From Desulfitobacterium hafniense DCB-2 (GTDB taxonomy: Bacteria; Bacillota; Desulfitobacteriia; Desulfitobacteriales; Desulfitobacteriaceae), in NCBI RefSeq assembly GCF_000021925.1, contig NC_011830.1, positions 3,941,001-4,005,000 on the forward strand: a DNA stretch of 64,000 nt, written 5' to 3'. Shown in pieces: positions 17,761-26,627 of the stretch. The first letter of the stretch is position 1. Each line of letters opens with the position of its first letter. Both the position numbers and the translations under genes were made by a program. The notes below the pieces were generated by a model, which was not told the origin of the DNA, searched no databases, and worked only from the letters and a program-made list of their open reading frames with translations.

Positions 17761-18591
17761 CTAAGCCATAGTGCGGTAAGTCGTTTGCAGGAGCAGGGCA
17801 TCCTCTTCGAGATTGGGACTTTCACAAATCACCAATCCTTCCACACCGAAAGTGTGAAATGCTTTCATTAACTCTGGATAGCGCAAATCGGATTCTTTAA
17901 GTATGAGGTGCTTTTTCTCTCCCTTAACACCATAATCAATCCCGGAGACATGAAAGTGAACATGCTTAACCCAGCGGTCCCCCAGGGATTCTGCCGCAGC
18001 CTCCAGGACTTGACAGAATTCATCATAGGTATTGATCCGCCCATTGCTGCGGGCATGCAGATGACTGATATCAATACAGGGCAAGACCCCTGGAACTGCT
18101 TGCGCCAAGGTCAGAACCTCCTGCAGAGTGCCCAGCTGTGAGGGCTTCCCCGTTGTCTCCGGCCGTAATATGACATCATTCCCTTCCGCATCCAGAATCT
18201 CCCGAACCTTCATGAGTTCCCCAGCGGTTCTTACCAGGACAACCTGAGGATCATCCTGATGGTAAAAAGCAGGATGGAATACTACACTCTTAACACCTAA
18301 AATTTTGCTGATGCGTGCACTATGCAAAAGGCGCTCACGGCTGGCCGCTACTTTCTCAGGTTCCTGAGAATTAAAGTTAATCCAATAAGGGCCGTGGCAG
18401 CTTAGGGCAACCTTCTCTTCCACAGCTATTTGAGCAATTTTTTGGGCTTTTTCTTCCCCCATGCGGACCCCTTGGACAAATTCTACTTCCATAGCATCCA
18501 GCTGAAGCTCCCGGACGCGCTTGACCCCTGCTTCTGTGGAACGTTCTTTGGCCGATAAAGGAACCCCGGCCGTCCCGAATAAAAGCGGCAC
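17761..18591 (-). CDS. Endonuclease IV-like TIM-barrel protein
   Basis: A 276-residue protein of the AP endonuclease family 2 / xylose-isomerase-like barrel. Likely metal ligands are spaced as in Nfo: ALSCHGPYW, VVFHPAFYH, ILRPETTG, CIDISHLHAR, KHVHFHVSG and VICESPN. The glutamate segment RPETTGK replaces the ENTAG of classical Nfo, so it may be a divergent AP endonuclease or a sugar-isomerase-like relative. The start is GTG with GGAGGAAGGGAT upstream. It converges with the ABC transporter, with stops 5 nt apart. Confidence 0.8.
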   Translation of the reverse strand: MPLLFGTAGVPLSAKERSTEAGVKRVRELQLDAMEVEFVQGVRMGEEKAQKIAQIAVEEKVALSCHGPYWINFNSQEPEKVAASRERLLHSARISKILGVKSVVFHPAFYHQDDPQVVLVRTAGELMKVREILDAEGNDVILRPETTGKPSQLGTLQEVLTLAQAVPGVLPCIDISHLHARSNGRINTYDEFCQVLEAAAESLGDRWVKHVHFHVSGIDYGVKGEKKHLILKESDLRYPELMKAFHTFGVEGLVICESPNLEEDALLLQTTYRTMA

Positions 18592-18823
18592 ATCCCTTCC
18601 TCCTTTTGTTGCTTTATTTTTTGTTGGGCATAAATTGGGTTTATCATAACAGTTTTTCTGGCTTTCATCTAATTATTTATCCCTTATCTGAGCTAAGGAG
18701 CTCCAAGAAGATCTGAGAACAACTCTTTCCTCACACATAAAGTTCAGGGAAGCGATGCAAACTAGTGTTACTTGCTTAAATGGCAAGGAGATGTATTTCC
18801 CTAAGGTGAAAGGAGGAATCCAA

Positions 18824-19003
18824 ATGTCCAGACGTCGCAGTACCATGTCCGATAACCTTAAGCAGCAGATAGCCCAGGAGCTTGGATTTTCGAATACCTT
18901 AAATCAGGAAGGGTTCAGTGGCGTTTCATCCCGGGATTGTGGCAATATGGTGAAAAAGGCAATTGAGATCGCCGAACGCAATATGGCCGGTCGTTTGTCC
19001 TAG
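18824..19003 (+). CDS. Alpha/beta-type small acid-soluble spore protein
   Basis: A 59-residue DNA-binding spore protein that coats and protects the spore chromosome. The sequence has the family layout: a short basic N-terminus (MSRRRSTMSDNLKQQIAQEL), a linker with GFSGVSSRDCGNMVK in the second conserved block, and an amphipathic C-terminal helix (KAIEIAERNMAG). The ATG at 18824 is preceded by AAAGGAGGA. A strong terminator follows at 19021. It shows that the host forms endospores. Confidence 0.88.
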   Translation: MSRRRSTMSDNLKQQIAQELGFSNTLNQEGFSGVSSRDCGNMVKKAIEIAERNMAGRLS

Positions 19004-19020
19004 GACAAGGACGGTAATGA

Positions 19021-19062
19021 GGGCTCGTAAGATTCGAATCCAGATTCGAATCTTGCGAGCCC
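19021..19062. terminator. Bidirectional terminator between the spore protein gene and hsp20
   Basis: A nearly perfect 19-bp inverted repeat, GGGCTCGTAAGATTCGAAT with its complement, around a 3-4-nt loop. It lies between converging genes, 18 nt after the spore protein stop and 20 nt before the hsp20 stop. Confidence 0.8.
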
Positions 19063-19081
19063 CTTTCTAAATGCCGGTACT

Positions 19082-19513
19082 CTAATGAAAATCCACTTCG
19101 ATGGTGCGGGCTGCCGGGTGACGATCCTTGAGAAAAGACAATTCCAAAATCCCATTTTTGTAGCTGGCATGGGAGCCGTCTGCTTTTACCACTGCCGGAA
19201 GGGTGAGCGTCCTGCTGAACTTCCCGTAATATCTCTCCGTGTGGTGAGAAGAACGTTCACTTGTCGATGCAGCCCGTTTGATCTCACCACTGATGGTCAA
19301 AAGCTTTTCATCAACCTCAATATGCAGATCTTCTCTCTTCTCAAGACCGGGAATCTCCGCTGTGACGAACACTTGGTCCGCTGTTTCTTCCACATCCACC
19401 CGGTAAAGAAACTGGGAAAGTTCCTCTTTGCCACGGCCGCGAAGATAATTACGCTCCATCTCATCCCAATAGTGATTGAACATCCGGAAAGGGTCATTAG
19501 GAATTAATGCCAT
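19082..19513 (-). CDS. Small heat shock protein, Hsp20 family
   Basis: An ATP-independent holdase of about 143 residues. The alpha-crystallin domain spans about residues 35-140, with the strand VDVEETADQVFVTAEIPG, the GEIKRAA turn and the closing A-x-x-x-NGILELSF motif. The N-terminal arm MALIPNDPFRMFNHYWDEME is typical. I chose the ATG at 19513, which has GAGGTGAG upstream; a start 11 codons earlier lacks a good site. No CIRCE-type repeat was seen in front of it. Confidence 0.92.
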   Translation of the reverse strand: MALIPNDPFRMFNHYWDEMERNYLRGRGKEELSQFLYRVDVEETADQVFVTAEIPGLEKREDLHIEVDEKLLTISGEIKRAASTSERSSHHTERYYGKFSRTLTLPAVVKADGSHASYKNGILELSFLKDRHPAARTIEVDFH

Positions 19514-19581
19514 AATTCTCACCTCATTAAGATTGGTATTGCTCAAATCTTAGTATGGCAAATCCCCTGGCAAAACATGCA

Positions 19582-19776
19582 TCACTCAGCGTTATAACCG
19601 GCGTCTTCCACAGCTTTAATCAGCTCTTCCCGTCCGGCTGATCCGGCGACTACTGCTTCTCCTTTTTCTAAATTCACATCTACCTGTTGGACTCCGCCCA
19701 CTTTCAGCAAGGCTTTTTCCACATGGGCTTTGCAATGATTGCAGGTCATTCCGGTAACTTTTAAGGTTTGATTCAT
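19582..19776 (-). CDS. copZ: Copper chaperone CopZ
   Basis: A 64-residue single HMA domain with the metal site MTCNHC near residues 10-15, ending in the family-typical EDAGYNAE. It carries Cu(I) to CopA in the cytoplasm. The ATG at 19776 has GGAGG upstream; a longer frame back to 19842 would overlap copA and lacks a site. It is the last gene of the csoR-copA-copZ run, 58 nt after copA. Confidence 0.92.
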   Translation of the reverse strand: MNQTLKVTGMTCNHCKAHVEKALLKVGGVQQVDVNLEKGEAVVAGSAGREELIKAVEDAGYNAE

Positions 19777-19834
19777 GGTTCTTAACCTCCCTTTATTTAT
19801 TCCTCCATCCTGTAGAAGGAGAGCATAACAATGT

Positions 19835-22765
19835 TTAATCAACCAGTTCTTTACTATACCTGGAGAGCAGCAGCGAGCTGGTCACTACGGACACTGAGGA
19901 AAAGGCCATGGCCAGGCCCGCCCATTCCGGGGGCAAGAGCTCTCCGGTAATCGGAAAAAGCACTCCGGCGGCAATGGGGATTCCCAGTGTATTGTAAATG
20001 AGAGCCCAGAATAAATTCTGCTTAATCTTGGTTAAGGTTTTGCGGCCAAGGCGAATGGCCCGTTCCACATCGAGAAGATCATTGCGCACCAGGACCACAT
20101 CCCCGGTTTCTTTGGCCACATCCGTTCCTGAGCCGATGGCGATGCCGATATCGGCCTGAGCTAAAGCGGGGGCATCATTGATCCCATCCCCAACCATGGC
20201 CACTTTCAGGCCATCATTTTGGTACCTCTTGATGATCTCAATTTTGTCCTGAGGGAGGACCTCCGCCACCACTTCGTCGATGCCTACTTCATTGCCGATG
20301 ACGGTGGCGACTTTCTTATTATCCCCGGTAATCATGAAGGTTTTAATCCCCAGGCCGTGCAGGCGTTTAATCGCTTCTTGCGTACTCTCCTTTAAGACAT
20401 CGGCCAAGGCGATGATGCCAATGACTTTCCCGTCATAGGCCACAAAGCTGGTGGTTTTTCCTTCATTGGCCAATTCCTGAAAATCCTTCTCTACTGCTTC
20501 AGTGGGAATATTCTCTTTGAGCATCAGCTTTTTATTGCCGATGAGCAATTTCTTGCCTTGGTAAGAGCAAAGGGTGCCGTGACCACTTTCTTCATGATAG
20601 TCCTGAACTTCCTCCACCTCGATCCCTTCATCTTTAGCTCTTTGGACAATAGCTTGAGCCAAGGGATGAATGGAAGGGTTCTCCCCTGCCGCAGCAATCC
20701 TGAGCAGGTCCTTTTGGGCATATCCTTCATAGGCCATAAGATGGGTTACTTCCGGTTTCCCTTTGGTTAAGGTGCCTGTTTTGTCAAAGCCAATAGCCTC
20801 CACTTTGGCTATTCCTTCAAGCACGGCAGCTGATTTGAAGAGGATCCCCCGGTTTAAACCGACACCGCTCCCCACCATAATGGCTGTGGGCGTCGCCAAC
20901 CCTAAAGCACAGGGGCAGGCTATGACCAGGACGGCAATGGCGGCGGTGAAGGCGAAGACAAAGGCACTGTCCAAAAATACATACCAGATGATGAAGGTAA
21001 GTATGGAGATAGCTACCACCACGGGCACAAAGACATTGGATATCTTATCTGCCAGACGTTGAATGGGCGGCTTAACTCCTTGGGCGTCCTCCACCATTTT
21101 AATAATTCCGGAAAGGACACTGTCCTTGCCTGTTTTGGTGGTGGAGACTTTAATGCTTCCCGAACGGTTGATGGTTGCTCCGATCACATTTTCACCGGCA
21201 CCTTTATCAACAGGTATCGATTCTCCCGTAATCATGGACTCATCGATGCTGGCTTGCCCTTCAACAATCACTCCATCCACAGGAATCTTTTCACCGGGCT
21301 TCACCAGGACGATATCCCCGATTTTGACACTGGAGGCGGGGACCTCCTTTTCTTCTCCATTAATCAACAGACGGGCTCGATCCGCTTGCAGCTCAAGGAG
21401 ACGTTTTAGGGCCTGCCCGGCACGTCCCTTGGCTTTTGCTTCCAGGTACTTGCCGAAACGCACAAAGGTGATCAGAAGAGCCGATGTGTCAAAGAAGGTA
21501 TCCCCCTCGAAGAAAATATGGGGAAAGGTTGTCATCACACTATAGCCATAAGCAGCTGTGATACCCATAGCGACCAGCACATCCATATTGGTGGAGCGGT
21601 TCTTCAGGGCATGGTAAGCTCCCCGATAAAATGTCAAGCCAGCCGTAAATTGAACGATGGTGGCCAGAATAAACATAGTATACATGATGCCATGGGTCAT
21701 GGGCATAAACATCATGGGCATCAGGGGCGCCGACAGCACTGCACTGAAGATGACCCAGTTGCGCTGGGATTTCACATGGTTATCCTCACGGGATTCCTCT
21801 TTATTCTCAATGGGGGTATAGCCTGCATCTCTGACCTGTTCATAGATGGTCTCCAGATCGATCAGGTTGGGATCATATTCTGCCGTGACGCTTTCTGTCG
21901 CAAAATTAACGGCTACAGTCTGAATTCCCGGTGTATTGCGCAATTTCTTTTCAATGGTAAGAGCACAATTAGCGCAGGTCATACCGCTCACTTTAAACTG
22001 GGCTTTTCCTTCATCCCTTTCCATATAAGCCCCATAACCCAAATCCTTGACCTTCTCAAGGATAGTTTTCTCATCGAGAAGTGCCGGGTCATAATCCAAG
22101 GAAAGTTTCTCTGAGGCAAAATTGACCGTAGCGGCTTTGACCCCCGGCAGCTTGGCCATTCCCTTTTCAATGGTCAGGGCACAATTGGCACAGGTCATAC
22201 CGGTTATTTTAAGTTGCTTCTTCTCGTTAACTGATTCCTGTGCAGGGCTTTCCGATTCTTGAATGTCCGGTACGGAGGCTTCAGTGACTTCAATGGATTC
22301 TGTGGCTTCTGTAGAATATCCCGCCTCCTGGATTGCTTCTTTAATCTGTGCCTCTGTGGTTATGGCCGGATTATGACGAAAGGCGGCTTTTGACTCCGCC
22401 AGGGAAACTTCCACATCGGCCACTTCAGGGAGGTTCTCCAAAGCTTTTTTCACCCTACGCACACAATGCTCACAGGTCATACCATAAACATTCAGTTCTT
22501 TCATAAGCATCCCCTGAGCCTGAACCGGAACCCTTTGCTGAGCTTCTTGGTCCTCTATCACTGTATAGCCCGCTTCTTCGATGACATCTTTCACTCTTGC
22601 CATGCTTAAGCCTTCTCCGGTCCAGTCAAAGCTGGCCTCCCCGTTCTCCAGAGAGACGTTGACATTCTCCAGCTCCGGCAAACTTTCCAGGGCTTTCTTT
22701 ACCCGGCCCACGCAATGCTCACAGGTCATGCCGGTCACCTTGATTGCTGTATTCTTTTTACTCAT
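19835..22765 (-). CDS. copA: Copper-exporting P1B-type ATPase CopA with four HMA domains
   Basis: Exports Cu(I) across the cytoplasmic membrane; 976 residues, longer than the usual 750-800 because it has four N-terminal heavy-metal-binding domains. Their sites are MTCEHC (about residues 13 and 95) and MTCANC (about 190 and 263). The catalytic part has the intramembrane CPC motif (VIACPCALGLATPTA), phosphorylation site DKTGTLT, the HP motif ENPSIHPLA and the hinge GDGINDAPAL. It lies between csoR and copZ, so copper induction is expected. The two CEHC and two CANC domains look like two separate duplications. Confidence 0.96.
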   Translation of the reverse strand: MSKKNTAIKVTGMTCEHCVGRVKKALESLPELENVNVSLENGEASFDWTGEGLSMARVKDVIEEAGYTVIEDQEAQQRVPVQAQGMLMKELNVYGMTCEHCVRRVKKALENLPEVADVEVSLAESKAAFRHNPAITTEAQIKEAIQEAGYSTEATESIEVTEASVPDIQESESPAQESVNEKKQLKITGMTCANCALTIEKGMAKLPGVKAATVNFASEKLSLDYDPALLDEKTILEKVKDLGYGAYMERDEGKAQFKVSGMTCANCALTIEKKLRNTPGIQTVAVNFATESVTAEYDPNLIDLETIYEQVRDAGYTPIENKEESREDNHVKSQRNWVIFSAVLSAPLMPMMFMPMTHGIMYTMFILATIVQFTAGLTFYRGAYHALKNRSTNMDVLVAMGITAAYGYSVMTTFPHIFFEGDTFFDTSALLITFVRFGKYLEAKAKGRAGQALKRLLELQADRARLLINGEEKEVPASSVKIGDIVLVKPGEKIPVDGVIVEGQASIDESMITGESIPVDKGAGENVIGATINRSGSIKVSTTKTGKDSVLSGIIKMVEDAQGVKPPIQRLADKISNVFVPVVVAISILTFIIWYVFLDSAFVFAFTAAIAVLVIACPCALGLATPTAIMVGSGVGLNRGILFKSAAVLEGIAKVEAIGFDKTGTLTKGKPEVTHLMAYEGYAQKDLLRIAAAGENPSIHPLAQAIVQRAKDEGIEVEEVQDYHEESGHGTLCSYQGKKLLIGNKKLMLKENIPTEAVEKDFQELANEGKTTSFVAYDGKVIGIIALADVLKESTQEAIKRLHGLGIKTFMITGDNKKVATVIGNEVGIDEVVAEVLPQDKIEIIKRYQNDGLKVAMVGDGINDAPALAQADIGIAIGSGTDVAKETGDVVLVRNDLLDVERAIRLGRKTLTKIKQNLFWALIYNTLGIPIAAGVLFPITGELLPPEWAGLAMAFSSVSVVTSSLLLSRYSKELVD

Positions 22766-22812
22766 TATCTCGCCCCCTCGGCTTCTATCCCGCTATAAGT
22801 CCTTGCTGCCGC

Positions 22813-23148
22813 TTATTTCATCATTCTGTGCATGGTTTTGACCAGCTCATCGATGACTTGCTCGTTGCCCTCCTGAAGTTGCTCAAGCACACAGGATTTC
22901 ATGTGTTTTTCCAGAAGAAGCTTGGAGACTCCGTTAAGAGCGGCTTGAGCCGAAGCAATCTGGTTTAATACATCGTCACAGTAGGCATGATTTTCAATCA
23001 TTCCTTTGATACCGCGAATCTGACCTTCGATGCGATTCATCCGGTTGGCCAATTCACGAATGGTCTTTTCGTTATGATGGCTTAGTCTTTCACTTTTCTG
23101 AGAATTTGAGTCATGGCAAGCTGGACAGTGTTCCATTTTTTTGTCCAT
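22813..23148 (-). CDS. csoR: Copper-sensing repressor CsoR
   Basis: A 111-residue helical repressor that releases DNA when it binds Cu(I). The core LANRMNRIEGQIRGIKGMIE is typical of the CsoR/RcnR family. The Cu ligands of the C-H-C type are visible as Cys in AYCDDVL and His/Cys in HMKSCV. A Cys/His-rich N-terminus (EHCPACHDSN) is an extra. AGGAGGTGG precedes the ATG. It is the first gene of the copper operon and is probably autoregulated through the site at 23173. Confidence 0.94.
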   Translation of the reverse strand: MDKKMEHCPACHDSNSQKSERLSHHNEKTIRELANRMNRIEGQIRGIKGMIENHAYCDDVLNQIASAQAALNGVSKLLLEKHMKSCVLEQLQEGNEQVIDELVKTMHRMMK

Positions 23149-23172
23149 AAGTGTCCACCTCCTGAAATTATA

Positions 23173-23198
23173 GTATACCCCCCTATCCTATTTGTCAA
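23173..23198 (-). promoter_or_regulatory. csoR-copA-copZ promoter with CsoR-type operator
   Basis: On the minus strand a TTGACA box (23193-23198) is followed by GATAGGGGGGTATACTAT. The C/G-run flanked by TA-rich arms is the pattern bound by CsoR regulators, and it overlaps the spacer and -10 region. A TACTAT -10 box with 17-nt spacing is possible. Repressor binding is inferred. Confidence 0.6.
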
Positions 23199-23210
23199 AT
23201 ATAATTTAAT

Positions 23211-23270
23211 AAAAAAAATGCTCCGCCAACCCAGTCAGGTTAGTAAAAACCCACTGCAGTCAGAGGAGCA
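23211..23270 (-). terminator. Terminator after the UbiA/GT39/flippase operon
   Basis: On the minus strand TGCTCC pairs with GGAGCA, with further complementary parts inside, and is followed by eight T. It lies 60 nt past the stop of the flippase-like gene. Confidence 0.6.
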
Positions 23271-23329
23271 CATCTCTATCCAATAGCAAATTAAATCAAG
23301 CGAAGAGGCTTCCCAGGTGTTGCAGAGTC

Positions 23330-23686
23330 CTAGCTCCTGGAAATAAAAATAACGCCGACAATAACCAACACCGTTCCCAGCACCCGGTAAAAGGAAATAT
23401 TCTCTTTAAAGACCATAACCGAAAACGCCATGATAAAAATATAGCCCAGGCTAACAAAAGGGTACGCATAGCTTAATTCCGTCTTAGTCAACACTTTAAT
23501 CCATAATATGAAGCTTACCCCGTAGAGAAACAGCCCCGACATCACCGGGAAGTTTTGCATAATTGCACCGAGGCTTCTCAGTAAATTCTCAGGAGCAAAA
23601 TCCAGTTCAAGATTTTTTGCTCCGATTTTTACGAGGATCTGGCCAAATGCTCCCAGAATCACCGAGATGATAATTTGCCCTAACAT
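23330..23686 (-). CDS. SMR/EamA-like small membrane transporter, possible lipid-sugar flippase
   Basis: About 118 residues with four predicted membrane helices. The segment TELSYAYPFVSLGYIFIMAFSV is typical of small EamA/SMR proteins such as ArnE/ArnF, which flip undecaprenyl-phosphate-linked aminoarabinose. I chose the ATG at 23686, with GGGGG six nt upstream; an ATG at 23704 overlapping the upstream gene is the alternative. It is the third gene of an operon with a UbiA-like phosphoribosyltransferase and a GT39-like enzyme, which supports a flippase role for a polyprenyl-phosphate sugar. Confidence 0.75.
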   Translation of the reverse strand: MLGQIIISVILGAFGQILVKIGAKNLELDFAPENLLRSLGAIMQNFPVMSGLFLYGVSFILWIKVLTKTELSYAYPFVSLGYIFIMAFSVMVFKENISFYRVLGTVLVIVGVIFISRS

Positions 23687-23687
23687 C

Positions 23688-24950
23688 TTATTCCCCCATC
23701 TCATCCTGCCATTGATACACCCGCCAAAGGGCGAAATAGATTAACATCATCACCGTTGGGAAAGCGTAACGGCTCTGCCCCTCTGTGATAAAATAGATGC
23801 CGGCAAACATCAAGAATGTTATCAAGAGGGTAAGTTTCTCTTTATTGATTCTTCTTGGTCCCCCTCCACCCGAGCGGAAAAAGCCTCTCAGAACCCGCCA
23901 GGAATAACTTAGTATGCCGAGGCAGCCCAGCCAGAAGACGGGGGCCCGCACCAGCTCGGAGGTCAGGAATAAGAAAAACGATAGCCAATTACTCCCTGGA
24001 GCAGCAAGGAACATTTGAATACTCGGCACTGCGAGCGCCGTCCCTCGCAAGGCATAATTAATATCCCCGACGAACAGAAAGGTGCGGGCAAGCCGCTTTA
24101 TTCCCAAACCGACAAATTCAACAGGATGGCCTGCGATCCACTCTTTGGCTGCCGCGCTAAGCATCTTATTCTTTTCAAGGGCATTGGCCTCCTGATAGAC
24201 CGGTGTTTTAACCAGAGAATCAGCAACGTCCTCGGCAGGCATCCAGCCTCCCACTTTATTCTGAGAGTTGTTGTTAATGTAGAGAACGATGCCGCTGTTG
24301 TTGGAAATATAGCAAAACTCCCCAAATATCTTGGAATTTCGGTAGAGCCAGGGGGATAGCACCACAAGCGCCACGAGAAGCACGATTCCAGACCGCTTAA
24401 GACTCTGCCGGAAATTCCTCTCGCTTAAAACTTCGACCAGGAAGACGGCCAGAACGAAGGCCGGAAAAAAGGGCTTCACCATGGCATTGAGTCCCGTCAG
24501 CAGGCCAATCCCAACATACTTCCAACGCAGATTGGAAAAGTAGAGCAATAATACCGAGAGCAGCCCTGTGGTAAAAAGAATTTCCGAAGCCACTAAGCTA
24601 TTGTAGTAAACATTCATCGGGAATAAAACAAAGAGCAAAAGGAAGGTATTCCGCAGCCTCCCTGGAATGGAGATCTTTTTAAGCAGAAAATAGACAAGGA
24701 TATTATTTGTTGTGCTCAGGGCAATATTTAAACATTTGGCAACCCAGAGCGAACTCCCGAACAGCTTATAAAAGAATCCCAGGAAAATAGGATAACCGAC
24801 AGATGTGTAGGTATCACCCCATGGTCCGCCAGCGGCAATTTGGGTTGCTAAGTGGTGATAATATGAGAAATCTGAAAAAGGCACTGTGGGTACCAGCATG
24901 ACCCACAGTGCATCAGCCAGCAAACCAATGAGCAGAATCCAGAACATCAC
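23688..24950 (-). CDS. GT39-like polytopic membrane glycosyltransferase
   Basis: A 420-residue protein with about ten hydrophobic segments. Near the N-terminus VPFSDFSYYHHLA supplies an acidic residue in the first external loop, followed by TYTSVGYPIFLGFFYKLFG, the pattern of the PMT/ArnT superfamily that transfers sugars from polyprenyl-phosphate carriers outside the membrane. It overlaps the upstream UbiA gene by 4 nt (ATGA), so they are coupled. The acceptor is unknown. Confidence 0.8.
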   Translation of the reverse strand: MMFWILLIGLLADALWVMLVPTVPFSDFSYYHHLATQIAAGGPWGDTYTSVGYPIFLGFFYKLFGSSLWVAKCLNIALSTTNNILVYFLLKKISIPGRLRNTFLLLFVLFPMNVYYNSLVASEILFTTGLLSVLLLYFSNLRWKYVGIGLLTGLNAMVKPFFPAFVLAVFLVEVLSERNFRQSLKRSGIVLLVALVVLSPWLYRNSKIFGEFCYISNNSGIVLYINNNSQNKVGGWMPAEDVADSLVKTPVYQEANALEKNKMLSAAAKEWIAGHPVEFVGLGIKRLARTFLFVGDINYALRGTALAVPSIQMFLAAPGSNWLSFFLFLTSELVRAPVFWLGCLGILSYSWRVLRGFFRSGGGGPRRINKEKLTLLITFLMFAGIYFITEGQSRYAFPTVMMLIYFALWRVYQWQDEMGE

Positions 24951-25903
24951 AACACCCCTAATACTAAATCATGAAGCTTAAGAGTCCACAAAACATAGAG
25001 AACCCAAAGCATAACGACCGCGATGAGATGCCTGTCTTTAGTGACAAGTTTGGATGGATCTCCGGCCTCACCTTTATGAATAAGATAAAGATAGCGGAAA
25101 ATACCATAGATGACAAAGGGCACTGAATAAATGAGATTGGTGGTATGATGAAGAGCCACCGTTGCCGAATCGAGAGTATATAGACTGTAGGTAAAGATAA
25201 CCCCTCCGGCCGTAATCCCCAGCAATTGATTCAGCAATCCGGGGCTGTATCGTTCCAAAACAGGCCGATGCAATCCGGCATCCACGCTCAATTCGTTCAA
25301 TTCGGAACACCGCTTTCCGAAGCCCATAAAAAGAGCTACCATAAAGCCACACAATAAGAGCCACTCTGAAGGGGGAATTCCCACCCCCCAGGTTCCCATG
25401 AGAATCCTCATCATAAAGCCCAGGGCAATAATAAATACATCGATGAGCACAATCCGCTTAAGCCCCTTTGTATAAGCCAAATTCTGGGCAACATACAAAA
25501 CAAGAATTCCGGCAGCAATTTTTGACACATGCCAGCCCAAGAGAAGTCCCCCCAGCAGAAACAGTACGAAAACCGAGCCTGCCGCAGAAAGGGTCACCCG
25601 ATTTGAAGCAAGGGGACGCTTACATTTAGTCGGATGATTCCGATCATAATCTCGATCGACAAAATCATTCATCACATAGACTGCGCTGGAAACAAGACAA
25701 AAGGCCACCGCAGCAATGATGACCTTTAGAATCAGGTGTTGGTTAAGGTTTTGAGTAAAAAGGAGACCGATGAAGACAAAGGAATTCTTAACCCATTGTC
25801 GTGGACGAACTAATTGAGCAATTGCCTGCATAGTATTCTTCTTTTGCGGGTCAAAATCAGGTTTTTTATCCTTTAAAGTTTCCAACCGGGCCATCAATGA
25901 CAT
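24947..25903 (-). CDS. UbiA-family polyprenyl-phosphate phosphoribosyltransferase
   Basis: About 318 residues with around nine membrane helices. The first Asp-rich motif reads NDFVDRDYDRNHPTKCKRP, and the second region contains LIDVFIIALGFMMRI with GFGKRCSEL. These match decaprenyl-phosphate phosphoribosyltransferase (the mycobacterial UbiA, Rv3806c type) rather than quinone prenyltransferases; the start RPRQWVKN also fits. It would transfer phosphoribose from PRPP to a polyprenyl phosphate. An ATG at 25903 is chosen; GTG at 25909 is possible. It is the first gene of a three-gene operon. Confidence 0.85.
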   Translation of the reverse strand: MSLMARLETLKDKKPDFDPQKKNTMQAIAQLVRPRQWVKNSFVFIGLLFTQNLNQHLILKVIIAAVAFCLVSSAVYVMNDFVDRDYDRNHPTKCKRPLASNRVTLSAAGSVFVLFLLGGLLLGWHVSKIAAGILVLYVAQNLAYTKGLKRIVLIDVFIIALGFMMRILMGTWGVGIPPSEWLLLCGFMVALFMGFGKRCSELNELSVDAGLHRPVLERYSPGLLNQLLGITAGGVIFTYSLYTLDSATVALHHTTNLIYSVPFVIYGIFRYLYLIHKGEAGDPSKLVTKDRHLIAVVMLWVLYVLWTLKLHDLVLGVL

Positions 25904-26013
25904 ACACACCCTATCTATTAATCTTAAATAATAATTATAGCATAGTCGTTGCTATTCATAAATATACGATTAGATATTCGACCAATCCTTCCCACTTCCT
26001 CTATTTCCTAATA

Positions 26014-26619
26014 ATGTTCCAGAAATTGTTTTTTGCGCTTTACAACCCCAAGCTTGTCTTATATGATTATCTGGAGAGCAAATTTGAGCGGGATGCCCAG
26101 TTGATAAGGAGGGTTGATAAGTTGGATAACGGCCAATTTCAGGAATTAGTCATCCAGCAGCTGAGTACACTCACTAAAAGCATAGATACCTTAGCAATCA
26201 ACCAAGAAGTGATGCAGGCTGATATCAACACCATGAAGGCTGATATCACCGATATGAAAACAGATATCTCTAACCTCAAACAATCTCAGGTCCGCATGGA
26301 AAAAGATATTGATGCTATGAAGATCGATATCACCGATATGAAAACAGATATCTCTAACCTCAAGCAATCTCAGGTCCGCATGGAAGAAGATATCGAAGTT
26401 ATGAAGATCGATATCACCGATATGAAAACAGATATCTCCAACCTTAAACAATCTCAGGCTCGCATGGAAGAAGATTTAACGAGGAAAATCACAGCTTTAT
26501 TTGACAGCAGAGAACTACAAAAAGATGTCAATCAAAATGTTTCACGCTCCTTAGAGCGTATTGAAGCCAAGATTGACATCCTACAAATAGAAACGGCTTA
26601 CCTTAAACGAATAAAATGA
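26014..26619 (+). CDS. Coiled-coil protein with 28-residue tandem repeats, function unknown
   Basis: About 201 residues from the ATG at 26014; no clear ribosome binding site, and the frame is open back to 25897, so the start is uncertain. The centre consists of three 28-residue units of the form MKIDITDMKTDISNLKQSQ, encoded by 84-bp direct repeats at 26233-26484. The heptad-like spacing of I/M/L predicts a long coiled coil, with helical ends. Similar proteins occur near phage and surface genes, but nothing here fixes a role. A strong terminator follows. Confidence 0.65.
   Translation: MFQKLFFALYNPKLVLYDYLESKFERDAQLIRRVDKLDNGQFQELVIQQLSTLTKSIDTLAINQEVMQADINTMKADITDMKTDISNLKQSQVRMEKDIDAMKIDITDMKTDISNLKQSQVRMEEDIEVMKIDITDMKTDISNLKQSQARMEEDLTRKITALFDSRELQKDVNQNVSRSLERIEAKIDILQIETAYLKRIK
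26233..26484 (+). repeat. Three 84-bp tandem repeats inside the coiled-coil gene
   Basis: Units start at 26233, 26317 and 26401, each beginning ATGAAG and carrying CTGATATCACC or CGATATCACC and GATATGAAAACAGATATC. The unit length is a multiple of three, so gain or loss keeps the frame. Confidence 0.9.
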
Positions 26620-26627
26620 GAGAATCC

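Noticed and set aside
21518..22114. A 198-codon frame opposite copA
   Set aside because: Antisense to the conserved CopA metal-binding and membrane region.
26233..26484. Possible CRISPR array
   Set aside because: The repeats are 84 bp, contiguous without spacers, and lie in frame within a coiled-coil gene.
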